Assembly: GCA_907165135.1 (NCBI GenBank)
Contig: OU015568.1
Location: forward strand, 2,116,501-2,180,500
Direction of reading: 5' to 3'
Origin: Oikopleura dioica
Lineage: Eukaryota > Chordata > Appendicularia > Copelata > Oikopleuridae
Length of the DNA: 64,000 bases
The notes under the pieces are model-generated. The model saw only the letters and a list, made by a program, of their open reading frames with translations, did no database searches and was not told the origin of the DNA. Position numbers and translations under genes: made by a program. Each line of letters starts with the position of its first letter. The first letter of the stretch is position 1. Shown here piece after piece: positions 32,527-44,738 of this stretch.

Positions 32527-34150
32527 CTAGAAATGCTGGAATCACGCTGGAGCGAGAGCTTGGGTATGTTTTTTAGAAAATATTCACCAAGAAATAGTAT
32601 GATTTAGGACACAGGCGATATGTGTGGAGAAGAAATTTGTTGATCTTCAAGCTTTAACATTTGATCCATTTACAATTCCATATTAGTTAACTTCTGCAAA
32701 GAATAGCTCAGAAATCATCTGATGACTGACCAGACTAAGAAGAAAGCGCTTTGCAAGCCCCAATTAAAGCCATTGACCATGTTTCTAGCACCTATAAACC
32801 AGAAATAGTTCTTTGAGATCCTTTTAAAAAGGTGAAATTTTCCATATTAGATTAAAATTTTTCCATAAAATTTTTATTGAGGATAAAAGCCAAGTGTCTG
32901 TTTCATATAAACCCCAATTATTAAGATTGCGGCTTATAGATTTTTTGAGATAAGGCAGTTTAAATATAGATTTTCAAAGAAGAAATATGTCATTTGAAAA
33001 CTTAAAGGCGTCGCAACTGTCCTTATTTTTCATTTCCGCCTCTGAAATTTGTCTCGCATATATTTTGAACCCTTAACTGAAATAACAAAGAGGAAATAGT
33101 TTATCAGCATTCATTATAGATTGAATTCGATTTTTAAAAGATTTTTAACCCAAAAATAGACATTTTTAGGGCTTTTTAGCCTCTCTAATCACACGTTCAG
33201 CACCAATGGTGCTAAATTTTTGTGGGTGGGGGTTTTCGACCTTGCTGAATTCGGTACTGATGAGAAAAGAAGAATTTGAGAAGTTCTCAAATTGAGAACT
33301 TTTTTTTTCTGTGTCCGACAGATTCTGAACACTGTGGTTGAGAAACAGAAGGATCATCTGCGGTAACTTCCGTGGACACAACTTTCAGACAACGAAAGTC
33401 TAAGAAAAGCCCTAAACCACGTGGATAATGCATCGCGAAATACACTATAATTAGGGATTATGCTCAGCTTGAAGAATTCGTAACCTCGTAAACGTGAGTT
33501 TTTGCCCTCGCGTTGAATTTAATTCTGAAAAGATCTTTTCTTCAAGTTCAAAGATTAAATCTCCGAAACCAAATGTCAACAATACGTTCGAGCACCTGGA
33601 TAAGAGTTTAAACAAAGGACTTGACTTATACTTATCGACGAGGGCATCATAAATTCAAAATCCTCGGTATCACGTTTCCAGCTTTTTTCCAATCAAGAAG
33701 TTCTAAAAAAACTCCTAAACCAGAAAGCTCAACGGTATTTGCCCTCTTACTCAAACACATGTATGATCAATCCCTTGAGTTCCAACCGATCTAAGACTCG
33801 TGTCGTTAAATCATGTTCATGACTTCTAAAGCTTCGAAGATGTTACGCTGCGAGAAAATGCTCAAAGTGGCTCCTAAAGAAGCAAGCTGATGATAAATTT
33901 CCATTTTGAAATTTTTCTTAACTCACTCGAGTCGCGCCTTGTAATTCTACCAAGTGTCCACTGCGGTTCAAAAAATGTTACGAAAGAAGGTGCCACGTGC
34001 GTTAATCAACTAAAAAAAGACAAGAAAGGGTGATTTTTAGACCTTTATTTCAAAGAAGGTATATTGTATGTACAGGAATATGAATTTCAAAAAACATGTT
34101 TGAATTGCCGAAGCTTTCAGATTTTTTAAAAAAAAAGTGACTTTTATTTT
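32527..34150. other. AT-rich intergenic DNA
   Basis: No gene recognised on either strand over about 1.6 kb. A pair of inverted words (TAGGGCTTTT near 33168, AAAAGCCCTA near 33406) hints at an old element without a target duplication. The protease polyadenylation signal (minus-strand AATAAA, about 34143-34148) is at the right end. Confidence 0.4.
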
Positions 34151-36689
34151 TTATGACTCCATCGTATCGTAGATCCATTGAGTAATTGGGCCCGCGAGCT
34201 TGGCATAGACACCGGGTTTGTTTGGCTCGGCACATCCGTATCCCCAGCTGACCACACCGTATTGAACAGCAGTGCCGTCTTGCTGGCAGACAAATGGTCC
34301 TCCAGAGTCACCTTGGCAAGAGTCGCGACCTCCATCGGTGATTCCGTCCATGTTGAAATCGGGAACACCAGCGCAGAACTCAGAGTCCTTGATTTCTTCA
34401 GGACCGTAAGCAGTAGCAACGCACTGTTCGGTCGAGAAGACGTGGACACCAACATCTTTGAGCTAAAAAAATATTTAGAGTTGTCAAGAAGAATTGAAGA
34501 TCTACCTCTGAAGATGCAGAACCTCCGGAAGAAGTAGTTCCCCATCCGGCGACATGGCAAAAGGTTCCAGGTTCGATGTGATCCTGTGGCAAGCACACTG
34601 GTGACCAGCAATCATCGCAAGCTTCTGGCTGGGCATCAGTCAAGTTTGGAACCTCCAAGAGGCAGACATCGTGTCCTGTGCCCCAGTAATCACCGAGTGC
34701 ACCGTTGTAGACAGGGTGCTTGATGATTCGAGTCGACCAGACCGAAAACTCTGTTGGCTCGGTAATAACAGTGTTTTGAGAGCCAACGGTGACTTTCATC
34801 GAGGACTGCCAGTCGCAACAATGAGCGGCTGAAATTTGAGTTAATATTTTCCGATGAATAATTGAAAGTACCTGTAAGAATCCAATCGCTCTGACCACTT
34901 GGGTTCTTTGAGATGATAGATCCTCCGCAGAAGTCAAGATCGACAATCCAAGGCCAAGTTGTTTCCCGATCAACATCTTGGCCACCGACGATTCTGGACA
35001 CAGCTTCGGATTTTGATCCAAGACTTCGTGAGCCTGAAGCAAAGGGAGTTTCGGGGCTGGGACAGGTAAGCCCCGAGGGAAGAGAAGGTGGTCCTTCCTG
35101 CCAGATGTCGAGGCCGCAGAGCTTTTTGCCAAGATCGCCGATTCTCTTCATCATTTTCTTCCAGCTAAGATTCAATTTTAATAATTGCTCAAATAACTCA
35201 AATCTTACTGGTTAAAAGTTCGTCGAGGATGATGATGTCCGTCCATACAGACGTATGAGTCGATCCACTGAAGTCCCATTTCAGACATTCGCATCAAATT
35301 GGAGCAACGATTGAGTTCCGGATCGAAAAATTTAATCTCAACTTCTTCGTATGTTGGCTGATGACCTCTCCAGTCGCAAGTGCCTTCTTCTTGGAAATAC
35401 GGGATGGACTCTTCGTGAAGACGTTCGAAAAGTCGCTGGAAAAGTGGAACTCTCCATGGTCGGTCGAATTCTGGACTTTCCATTTGCTCGACAAGCTGAT
35501 TTTTGAAGTCTTCCATATGGTCCCAGAATGGCTGTGGCTTGTTGTAGTTGTCGATTCCTTCCCATTCGAATCGGAAGCCGGATTTTTGACACTTCCATCT
35601 GACGTGAAACTGACAACGACATGGTTTGACTGGATGAGGATCTCTTGTGGCGGTCGAGGGTCGAAATCTCCTTCGTTACCGTGCCATTCGGTTGTGCCAC
35701 AGTAGCGGACTCCTTCGATAGTGACGGCGTCCCATCCACAATTGCTTGAACTGTACTCGACTTCGAAATCTGTGAATCTGATTTTGATCCATTTTCCTTC
35801 CTCAGCAAGGAGATTGTAACTGCACTGTTCTTGGTTCCAGTATTCTTCAGGGAAATTTGGGCTGGTCACGACGCCAGAATCACGCTGAAATTCGGCGCAA
35901 AAGTTGTCGGGGATTGTGATTCCGGTCAGAACTCTGACTTGAAAGCCTTTTCTGACTTCGCTCTCATCAGTTGTGAATTCGAGTCTTCCAGAGCCGGAGT
36001 AAAGAACTGCTGGGTCGGACATTGGGAAGTTTCTTGGAAGAACATCTGGTTTTTCTTTTGGTCCTTGGTCTTCTAGGCTTCGTCGTTTTCGACCGCTGGA
36101 GACAGAAGAGTAGTTGTAGTATGATCCAGAGCTGGTGGAGCTTCCCGAGCTTCCAGAACTCGAGTAGGAGTATGAACCTGAGCTGCCCGAGCTCGAGTAA
36201 GATGAGTAGTAAGAGTAGTCGTAGTCTTCGACTGGGTCGCTTCCGAAATCGCCATAGTGAGTTCCGCAGAATTTTTGTTTGCTTCCGTCGGCTCCAACGA
36301 TCGCCAACGAGTCGTATCCGCATTTCACGTCACTTTCGAGGTCGAAGTACTCTGGCACGATGGTGAATTCGGTACTGCCAGGAATGTCGATGGTCCAGAC
36401 GCAGTTGAGATTGTTGAAATAGTAACCAGGATCATTGAAGCCGGGCGAGGTGATGAGCGTGTTATTGGCAGTGATGGATCCGCCGCATTCTACAACGGTG
36501 TTGGCGTCTTTGGGATCGGGTTTCTCGCTCGGCTGTTTGTTTGGTCCGTCTTTTGTGGTCGCTGCCGCGAGGGCAATGAATGATGAACTGAGCTAAAAAA
36601 ATGTTATTTGACTTATTGGCATTTTTTCTCTAGAATCTCTTTTAGAAATCGAAGTGTCTTGAACTGATCTAAGATCAACAAACCTTCAT
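34151..36689 (-). CDS. CUB-CUB-trypsin serine protease, secreted
   Basis: The coding start is a 6-nt exon (36689-36684, Met-Lys) followed by exon 2 from 36592, completing signal peptide MK|LSSSFIALAAATT. CUB1 begins ECGGSITANNTLITSPGF and CUB2 DSGVVTSPNFPEEYWNQEQC. Between them is a Ser/Tyr-rich linker with a furin-type GRKRRS site. A His/Cys-containing spacer and a pro-segment (..TCPSPETPFASGSRSLGS..) lead to RIVGGQ, the activation site. The catalytic triad looks intact: AAHCC, GHDVCLLEV and CQGDSGGP, with Asp189 implying trypsin-like specificity. It ends at TAA 34151, with AATAAA 4 nt later. CUB2 has an apparent 1-nt deletion near 35598 (..FTSD|WKCQKSGF..). TATAAAAG is at 36748-36755. Confidence 0.85.
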
Positions 36690-39109
36690 CTGTTTCAATT
36701 ATTTGAAAAGTCTGAAAAGCTCAATGTCATTTCAAGTTCCAGCGTCGCTTTTATACACCCCGGCGAGGTCGTGAATTTTCAGGTGGCGCTAAGCGGAGCG
36801 GCGCAGCACGCGTTACCGAAACTTGAAATTTTAAAATTGCACTTTCGCGAGCTGCATGAGCTACTTGAGATTTACTGCTCAAGTTCGGCCGTCGCTAAAT
36901 TACGGTGCTAATGATAAACTATTTTTGGATGAGCAACAAGTGACGCCGCCATCTAATGTCCCGATTTTTTTGGGAAAATAATTTGGAAAATTGGTTTATT
37001 GAGTTAGAAATTCTTTTTTGTTTATGCTTTATTTAGCAAAGGGTTAGAAATTGAAAAATACTTCCGTGAACATAAAATTGTCAGCTACTTCTTCCAGCTT
37101 GCTTAGTGTGATCGTGACCCAGGTAAAATCAAGAATGGTAAAATTCGAAACAGTGATCAAAAGATAAATTTCATTCAAGAGAGTCGCTCCTCTGAATTAT
37201 CGTGGCTCAAGAAAGCGATTTATCTGCTGCCTTTTTTACATTGAATTTTTAAGTTCAATGGCACAATGAACTAACGATATAAATTAAATGAGGAAAGCAA
37301 ATTATGAAATCTCTGTCATAACATTTGAAAACCAGTTACAGTAGTTGAGCATTTTTCATCGATAAGGGGGTAAGAAGGAACAATTATATAGTGGGTATAA
37401 AAGCTCAGCCTTTTTTATGAACTTATATCATCTTTAGACCTATTTACTTTGACAGAGTTACGCGGAGCTTCAAAAATATAATTATGCCCTCTCGTAACAC
37501 GACGGTCGACCAACTGTTCTCCGCAAAATGCCAGGCATTTCTCAGAAAAGATGTTCAAAAAATATGTCTGTCATCTTCAGATAACAACACACAAAGACAA
37601 AAGTTACCCTCAACGATTTCAGGAAAGCAGAATTCCTTCGGTAGACCGCTCTACGTTCTGAAGCCACATTTTGTCGCTGAGAATGAAGTTGACAAGCACG
37701 TGTGCAGAGGAATTTTCGTGATAAAGAAAAAGAAAAAAAAATTGCACTTTTTACGCACTTGCCCTTCCTCGCCAATTTTTGCAAAGGAAAAGATGATTAA
37801 AATTTTTTTTTCTGTGCAAAGTTAAAATTCTATTGCCTGAAAGTTTTTGTCATCGTCGACATTTTGATTCATCAGCCCGTCAAAGACAGCAAATTGCATT
37901 TTCCAGAGGTGAAGTATCACATGTCAATTTTGAAAGAATCGATGCAGATGACGAGTCGTATATTTGCCATCAAGAAGTTTTTGCAATCGAAGGGTCTTAT
38001 TTTCCTGAAAGCCGAAAGAACGAAAGACTTGACCTTGCTTGTCAACTTGTGGGTTGGTTTTTCTTCCGTACAACGACCGCGATCGGAGGTTTTTTTTGAA
38101 GAAGTACAAGTTCTTGTTGTCTTTAATAAGTTGCGGCTACAGATCGAGCCTGTTATTAACTGACTTACGAAGAAAATTAATGATATTACAAAATGATAAG
38201 GTGCTACGTAAATTATTATTCCGGTACTTTTTTTTTTGATGACGTTTGTAATTGTGCTACTTCTTGAAGAAAGGTTTGATCGGCGATTAAAGCGGATGAA
38301 TTTATTTTGATTTGTGACCGAATAAGCTTTGTCTTGATGACAAAATAGCGTCAAGTTTAAGGAGCACCCTTGATGTTAACAACGGATGTTGTGGATAACC
38401 AGATAAGCTGATCGTTTAAGGAATCTTCGTTTTTCAGATAATTTGCTAACAGCTTGTTGGAATGACTAGTAAAACATACAGAAATAACGCTAGAAAGAAG
38501 TAAGCATGTTGTCTAGTTTGACGATAAATGGGATCTTGGATGAGTCTCAAACGAACATTTTCTGTTATCGGTTTAATTGAGCGAGCCGTGTTCTCTAAAT
38601 TCAAAGTTTATTGAAACAAGCACGCCGATTTTCTTGACATTGGGCATGAAATTAAGCTGATGTGGAAAGACGTGAACGTTTTTTTTTGCAAATCTGGGCT
38701 CAAAAAAAATTACCATGCAGCTATTACCTTAATTACAGTTTTGAAATTACCGTTTCTGCGAAATTGATGACGCAGGAGTTTGCCTTTATTAATTAGTTGA
38801 ATATTCAAAGTATCTTCACGTGCAGGGCAGATTCGAAAGCAGACGAGTGACCTTGAATCCGCAAAAAAATCCCGGCTTTTTGAATAATCGAGAATTGGAT
38901 TGCGGTTTTCAAAATGCAGGGTTCGGCAAAAATAAACTCGAACTCATGACTATTCTTTCTGATTTTTCGCGCGAATTTTCGATCATTTATGAAAAAATTT
39001 TTGCCTGAAAAAATACAACAAAAGTACAAAAGAAAAGTTCTTTATTGAAAAGAATCAAGCTAAGCACCGGATTGAGCAGAAAGCACCTTATAATCTTATT
39101 TCATCGTCT
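36690..39109. other. Intergenic DNA with degenerate coding remnants
   Basis: TATAAAAG at 36748-36755 (minus) belongs to the CUB-protease gene. TATAAAAG at 37396-37403 (plus) precedes a 113-codon ORF at 37484-37825 with no motif. At about 37858-38100 two frames are open over sequence related to 29938-30060. Nothing intact was recognised. Minus-strand AATAAA at about 39039-39044 serves the tandem protease-homologue gene. Confidence 0.4.
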
Positions 39110-41653
39110 TCAGTTGTTGATTTGTTCTTGAATCCAATCAATGTTTTCCGCAAGGGAGCTCATGACTCCAGGGTATCCCTCTACTGCGCATCCTATTCCG
39201 AAAGATTGGACTCCAACAAGAACAGGAACTTCATCGTCGTTGAGACAAATGAAAGGTCCGCCAAGGTCTCTATCACAAAAATCCTTGCCTCCGTCGACCA
39301 GCCCGTTACTGTCCAAATCTGGAGTGCCTGAGCACATGTAAGTTGGGTGCGGCTCATTCAGTCCTTCGCTCGCCATCCAAGCGCCCAAATTTGAATGACC
39401 AAGACAGTATTCATTCGAAAATGCGTACAGCGCGACATCATGAGCAATAGCAGGTTGAGCACCAGCGCCTGATGCAGGAGTTCCCCAGCCGGCGGCGTAG
39501 CATTTGCTACCGTGTGCTGGCCGCTGAGCTTGGAGACACGCTGGTGCGAAGGCGGCGGAATTGATTGCTGAAAGATTGGGAACTCGAATGATGGCTAAAT
39601 CATTGAAGGCCTTGGTAAAGTCGTACTGAGGATGTATAGTGAAAGTTCCTCCTACGGTGAATTGGTTTTCATCAGGCTCAAATTGGTTCCAGTCACCGAT
39701 TGTGACAGAAACTTCGGTTATTCCGAAAAACCATTCTGTCAAAAAGCAAAATGCGGTGGTGAGGATGAAGTCATCCCCTTCTGCGTTCTTGGTGAGGATG
39801 GTTCCTGCACAAGTATGAGGATTAGTGCCATCGCCTTTCAGTCCAACGAGGAAAGGCCATTCTCCTTGTTTGATCGGTTGCCCACCGGAGATTCGGCTGT
39901 TTTTCTCGAAATCCGTCCAGGCTCTTCCCTGCTTGATACTTCTTGACCCCGGGAGAACCACTCCAGGGGTAGCACAGGTCGCGACTGATCCCAGTGTATC
40001 CGGTCCTTCCTCCCATTCTCCAGAAACTTGAATGTTTGATTGGATCCACTCCAAATTGTAGGCGACGTCTGTGAAGATACCAGGCCATCCTTCTGAAGCA
40101 CAGCCGTTTCCGAAATTCGTCACCGCGGCCAAGACAGGAGCATCGTTCTCAATGCAAATTAGCGGACCACCGCAATCACCCGTGCAAAAATCTCGCCCAC
40201 CATCGGTCAGGCCATCTTGGTTGAGGTCAGGGGTGCCAGCGCACATCCACATCGGTGGAGGCGCGTCAAGTCCGTATTGCCCGAGGAGTCCGGAGAACAG
40301 ACTTGTCGTAAGGCAGTACTCGTCTGAGAATGTCCAGATACCAACGTCCTTGAGAATGTCGCTTTGTTCTCCCAGGTATTCAGTCGTTCCCCAGCCGGCG
40401 ACATAGCACTTACTTCCGTGAGCAGGTCTCGAAGTAGGAAGACAAGCGGGCTCGAAAGCGGCTGCATTGATTTTCGAAAGATTTGGAACTCGAATCATGG
40501 CAATATTATTGATATAAAGGGTATTATCAAAGAAGGGGTGGATAATGACATCACCTTCGACCATAAATTCGTTGGGCGACTTGTGATTTCCTTGATTCCA
40601 GTCGCCAACCGTGACGTTAACTTTTGTCTCTTCATTGAAACAGTGAGCGGCGGTGACGATGAAATCTGGTCCATGAGCGTTCTTTGTAAGAATAGTTCCT
40701 CCACAATTATGCTTGATATTTCCGTCGCCGTGAAGTCCAACGATGAAGGGCCATTCGCCTTCTTTGACTCCTTGACCTCCTACGATTCGAGCAGAAAGGC
40801 CCTGACTTTCATTCCACTGCTCGAAGTTCGCGAGTGATCGAGCTGAGGAGAAAGGAACACCTGGAGTGGGGCAACCACCGATCGAACCAAGAGTTTCTGG
40901 ACCAATTTCGAACGCGCCTGGACCATCGGGCCAGTTTGGCGTTTGGCCGTATCGCTGGAAAGCGGCGCATCTCGTATAGTCAGATTGAAGAAGCCCTTGT
41001 TGGTCGTCAGCCATCGTCATCAATCCGACGCTCTTGAAGCACTGGTAGAAGTCGTCATGCGTGACGAGATCATTTGGTGGATCAAGCGGGCCAAAATCCT
41101 TCTGGACACCGGTCATTTGGACGAAAAAGCGATCCTTGCCCTTTTTGAGAAACTCCCCTTGTTGGTACCCGGTCCGTCGGAACTGGACAAAAGCGGCCTC
41201 AACTTTTTTGTCCCCGTTTTCAGGGAGCTCCCAGTATTGCGCTTCTGTCATGTAGTTTTCATCGGTTCGGTCGAAGACTTCGACTTTAACGCGTCCCTCG
41301 CCAATCGCTATTAAAAAAGATAATTTTTTTCTTCAGGAAAAAAGAACTTACCTTTTAGAATCGGCCGTTTACAGTAGTTCCGATCGAATCTAAGCATACC
41401 GATGTAGCCTTTGTCTTTGCTCAAATAGTCGAGATTCCATTTGATGGCGCTCAAAGAGGCAAGAAAACCGTTTTCGTACTTTCCGAATTCAGCGTAGTGG
41501 GCTTTTGATCCCCTGCCAATCCAGTCGAATTGACAGCTGTTTCGACAGACGAGTTGCGAGTCCGGTATCGTACCAAAAAAGCTCATCAGGCGAGCATCCG
41601 CCAAGATTCCAGGCTTCGGTGCCAGCAAGTAAAAGGCTTGCTAGAATCTTCAT
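39110..41653 (-). CDS. Tandem serine protease homologue (two inactive S1 domains)
   Basis: ATG 41653 starts signal peptide MKILASLLLAGTEAW. An N-terminal Cys-containing domain of about 190 residues follows (intron 41293-41352). Two S1 domains come next, each preceded by a Cys-bearing pro-segment (CPTPGVPFSSARSL; CATPGVVLPGSRSI) and an Arg-Ile activation site (RIVGG; RISGG). Domain 1 keeps AAHC but has NNIAMIRV (Asp102 to Asn) and GDCGGP (Ser195 to Cys). Domain 2 has TTAFC (His57 to Phe) and RDLGGP (Ser195 to Leu). Both retain Asp189 and the disulfide framework. It is a predicted secreted pseudoprotease. An A6 run (41575-41580) breaks the frame just after the signal peptide; A5 would restore it. 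A 713-codon uninterrupted frame covers both S1 domains. Confidence 0.85.
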
Positions 41654-42509
41654 CAGCAGAAAAAATCAAATTTTACGCGAACTTTTCGATCTCTCGAAGT
41701 GTGTATTGCCCGTTGATGGCGGCGGAGCTTATATTTGATGATAACATCGACGACAGTGATGCGACTCTATCACTCGTTCAGAGCGTGGCGTTGTTTTCAA
41801 ATCACAACGAATATTTCTCATGTAATCATTGAATCAAGGCCAGCCTCTACCAGTAGCTATATTTTTCTTTAAGGACCCCCCCGTCAGCTTTTTTCTCCGA
41901 AAAATTGAAATTTTTAAGAACACCATATTTTTGGTTCCTAATGTGTCTTCAAGTTAAATTTGCTTCAAAAACTTGAAAAGACGAAGATTTGACCAAGAAA
42001 TATCGGTATCTTTGCCGATTTTTAGGCCAAAATCGTCAATTTTCGGCGAAAAGTCCAATTTTCAAACACGATTTTGAGGCTGAAGGAGTCGAGATAGACC
42101 CCCAAAAAATGAAGCCTCAAAATCGTTTTTTGACCTGTAGAATCCATTTCCGGGGTCAAAATTTTAAAATTCCGAAATTTGATTTTTCAAAAAAAGCTGA
42201 CGGGGGGGTCCTTAAATAATCAAAATTAATCTTACTCTTATTCTAGCTGTCATAAATAAGTAATGACTCTGGCTTCAAGCAGATTATATTTATTTTTTTA
42301 TAAACCTTTTGGTTATCAATGATCAAACTCAACATGCTTTTGAGGATAAAGAAATTTAGCCGACCTAATTCCTAATTCTCGACCAACATCCCCTTAAGCT
42401 TCGGATCGTTGAAGATGGAGTCAATTTGCATAAAATCTTGATTTTGAAATTGAAAATTTCGACAAATTTTATTGTCGGAAAAATCAATTTATGGCAAATA
42501 AATGTTTAT
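41654..42509. other. Intergenic DNA around a TTAA element
   Basis: Holds the ATATAAG-like promoter element of the protease-homologue gene near 41728 and the MITE at 41873-42211. No gene. Confidence 0.4.
41873..42211. mobile_element. TTAA-flanked MITE with G/C-run ends
   Basis: A 339-bp element with inverted ends GGACCCCCCCGTCAGCTTTT and its complement, bounded by TTAA at 41869-41872 and 42212-42215. TTAA target sites fit piggyBac or Kolobok groups. The interior is AT-rich with GCCGATTTT/AAAATCG inverted words and no ORF of note. Confidence 0.65.
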
Positions 42510-42698
42510 TCATGATAAAGAGTTGTAAAAGTTCTCAATCGTATTGAGGATGTACTCGAGTCTGCGTATATAAACAAAGGCGGTTCTGATGACTTCTTCG
42601 TCTTCCTCACTTTGGGGTAGATTGAGCATGTTTCTGAGCATCTCGATACAGTCGCTTTCCGAGTTAAGCATCGAGAAGTCAACGCCTTCTTCAATCAT
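42510..42698 (-). CDS. Short 62-residue helical protein
   Basis: A single ORF from ATG 42698 to TGA 42510-42512, acidic and likely all-helical, with one Cys, no signal peptide and no transmembrane segment. The AATAAA signal shares one base with the stop (minus-strand signal at plus 42505-42510), as seen in several neighbours. This makes a genuine short gene plausible, but it could be the last exon of a larger one. No family recognised. Confidence 0.42.
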   Translation of the reverse strand: MIEEGVDFSMLNSESDCIEMLRNMLNLPQSEEDEEVIRTAFVYIRRLEYILNTIENFYNSLS

Positions 42699-43989
42699 TT
42701 CCCTTTTCTCAAAAAGATTTTCGGCTTCTTACTTAGTCTAGCAATAAGAGTCTGCTATTTATTTTTTAATTTTAATAGTTGACTGAACGAGAATATTCTC
42801 TTCTCTACAGCACACTTACAAGTGCCCCTTTTATGACGTCTTAAGTCCATCTAAAATCTTTACTCATTTTCATCCTTCAGCAATTTGAGCACTTGATGTT
42901 GCGTCCTTTGATGCGCTCAGAAATCTTAGTCTTTCTTTCCTTGGTAGATATCAGGACTCGCCATTTTTGGACCAAAATTTTGGCGCTTATAGATTTTTTG
43001 TTAGAGTGCTTTAGCAACTTTCCCGTGTCTTTCGAGTGTCTCTCGAAGAGTATTGAAAAATATAGGCTTCGCTGATTGGCGCTTTGTAAGAATTTAAAGT
43101 CCCTCGGAGGAAAAAAAGCGCAATTTTAAGTTTTGAATCTCTCGAAAGACTCGAAAATTTTCGAGAAAAATGATGAGGACGCTAATTTTTCTCTTTTCGA
43201 GAGACTTTTGTGCGCGAATTTACAAGTCCTCCTCTCAGCGTCGTCTTCATTTTTGACACTTTCGCTTATGCACTCGAAATAAATTTATTCGCGCCATCAT
43301 TTAGTGCCCTAAAATCTTTTCTAAGCGAGAGATTTTCTCGAATAATCACGCTTCGCAACCTCTAATTTCAACGTTGGCAATCTTATATGTATCAGTAAAC
43401 CGGCGTTTCTTCGATTTTTCTTTGATAATATTCAGGATATCTTCAGCGAAAAATGCTCCGAATGGACGAAAATCAAATCTTAAATCACCGGCATCAAAGA
43501 TTGGAAACTGCACTTAAAAATCAACGTCATCGGGAAACCATAATCCCGTTATTATTCGCAGGATCTCTTCTTTATTTTTTCAAATTCAAATGTGAAGGAC
43601 AGATTCAGCAGCGTTAGCTTGACGTTGAATCCGTCCGAATATCCGGATTCGATTCATTATTTTAAATTGGATTCGGGATTTCCGAAAAGCGGTAGTGTAC
43701 CGTAATACACTGGATAGACCGTCATGTTGGCGACTTTTCAGATTTGTTTGAATTTAATCAAGTTTGGAAATTTCGCTTGCAGAAACAGATCCCTCGATAA
43801 TTTCGCGGTAACGAATTTTCTTTTTCTCAGAAGATCTGATGCAAAAATTCTGCATTTATTCAGATTTCTCATGGTACCTTTGATTACAGTTTGACTTCAC
43901 TGAAGCTTCTCATTAGGCCGATAACTTTGTTATCATTCCGTCAATTTTTAAATCAACTGAAACCACACGAAGAAGCTGACAATGCAAAA
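42699..43989. other. Intergenic DNA
   Basis: AT-rich with TCTCGA/TCGAGA-rich words around 43020-43320; no supported gene or element. Confidence 0.35.
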
Positions 43990-44738
43990 ATGGGAAAGAT
44001 GCTTTCCCGATTTCTTTTTGAGATGAAAATCATTCTTACTTGTAACAAGAAAAGATACAAATTTGTGAAAAGAAAACGATCCGTGGTAAAGAGAAATTTT
44101 GGGTCAATAAACTCGAGTTTCTTTGCCGAAGAAACAAGTTTTGATTCTTTTGATACTGTAATCATCGACAGGTTTGAACGCCAAAATGCAGGTTTAGTCG
44201 AATTCGACTGCTTTAAGTATTCTTGGAGAGGACGTAATTTTCTTCGACCATCTTCTCCGTTTGGATCAATTTTCCGACTCCGAGCTCAGCATGCTTGATT
44301 CGCAGATTAAGATTGTCGAGCAGAATCATCAAGAATCTCTTTCGTCAATTTCTGACTTTGAGAATTTTCAACTGCAAATTGATCAGGATGAGAAGATGCC
44401 CTCGAGGCTCAAGAGATTGAGATAGAGCTTGAAATGGCCTTGGATTTGGAAGAAGATCTTCTCGACTCGGAGCTTTCTGATCTTCATCAATTTGGAAGCT
44501 TGAACGTCCTCATAACCGATATACTTCCTTTTTTCATTATTTTTAGGAGTCATTTAACGACGATGATGGTAGCTCATCAGGCGGTGCCAGCACGGGCATG
44601 GACGATAAGGAATCGAACCAAACAATGTTCGAGCTTACTGATAACCCCGAAGATGAATCTGATGGAGGTGGTTCGTCTTCTGGATCTGAAGAAGATGACT
44701 TTTTCAATTTGAAGGATTTTACTGATTTTTACGTTTAA
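43990..44738 (+). CDS. Basic-N-terminus, acidic-C-terminus protein
   Basis: ATG 43990 begins MGKMLSRFLFEMKI and runs into a strongly basic stretch (KKRYKFVKRKRSVVKR). A 37-nt GT-AG intron at about 44192-44228 joins ..RQNA to EDVIFFDHLLRLD. A helical Gln/Glu-rich segment follows, then a single-base frame break near 44389-44393 (GATGAGAAG; GG for G would repair it). After an intron (about 44509-44546), the C-terminal 60 residues are Ser/Gly/Asp/Glu-rich, ending DFFNLKDFTDFYV. The stop TAA (44736-44738) overlaps AATAAA. No signal peptide. A nuclear or RNA/chromatin-associated role would fit the charge layout but is a guess; more 5' exons are possible. Confidence 0.5.

Noticed and set aside
33166-33420. 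Possible MITE with TAGGGCTTTT inverted words
   Set aside because: No target duplication and only about 10 bp of inverted match.
37484-37825. 113-codon ORF downstream of a TATAAAAG
   Set aside because: Promoter position is suggestive, but the product has a poly-Lys run and no motif, and no downstream exon could be joined confidently.
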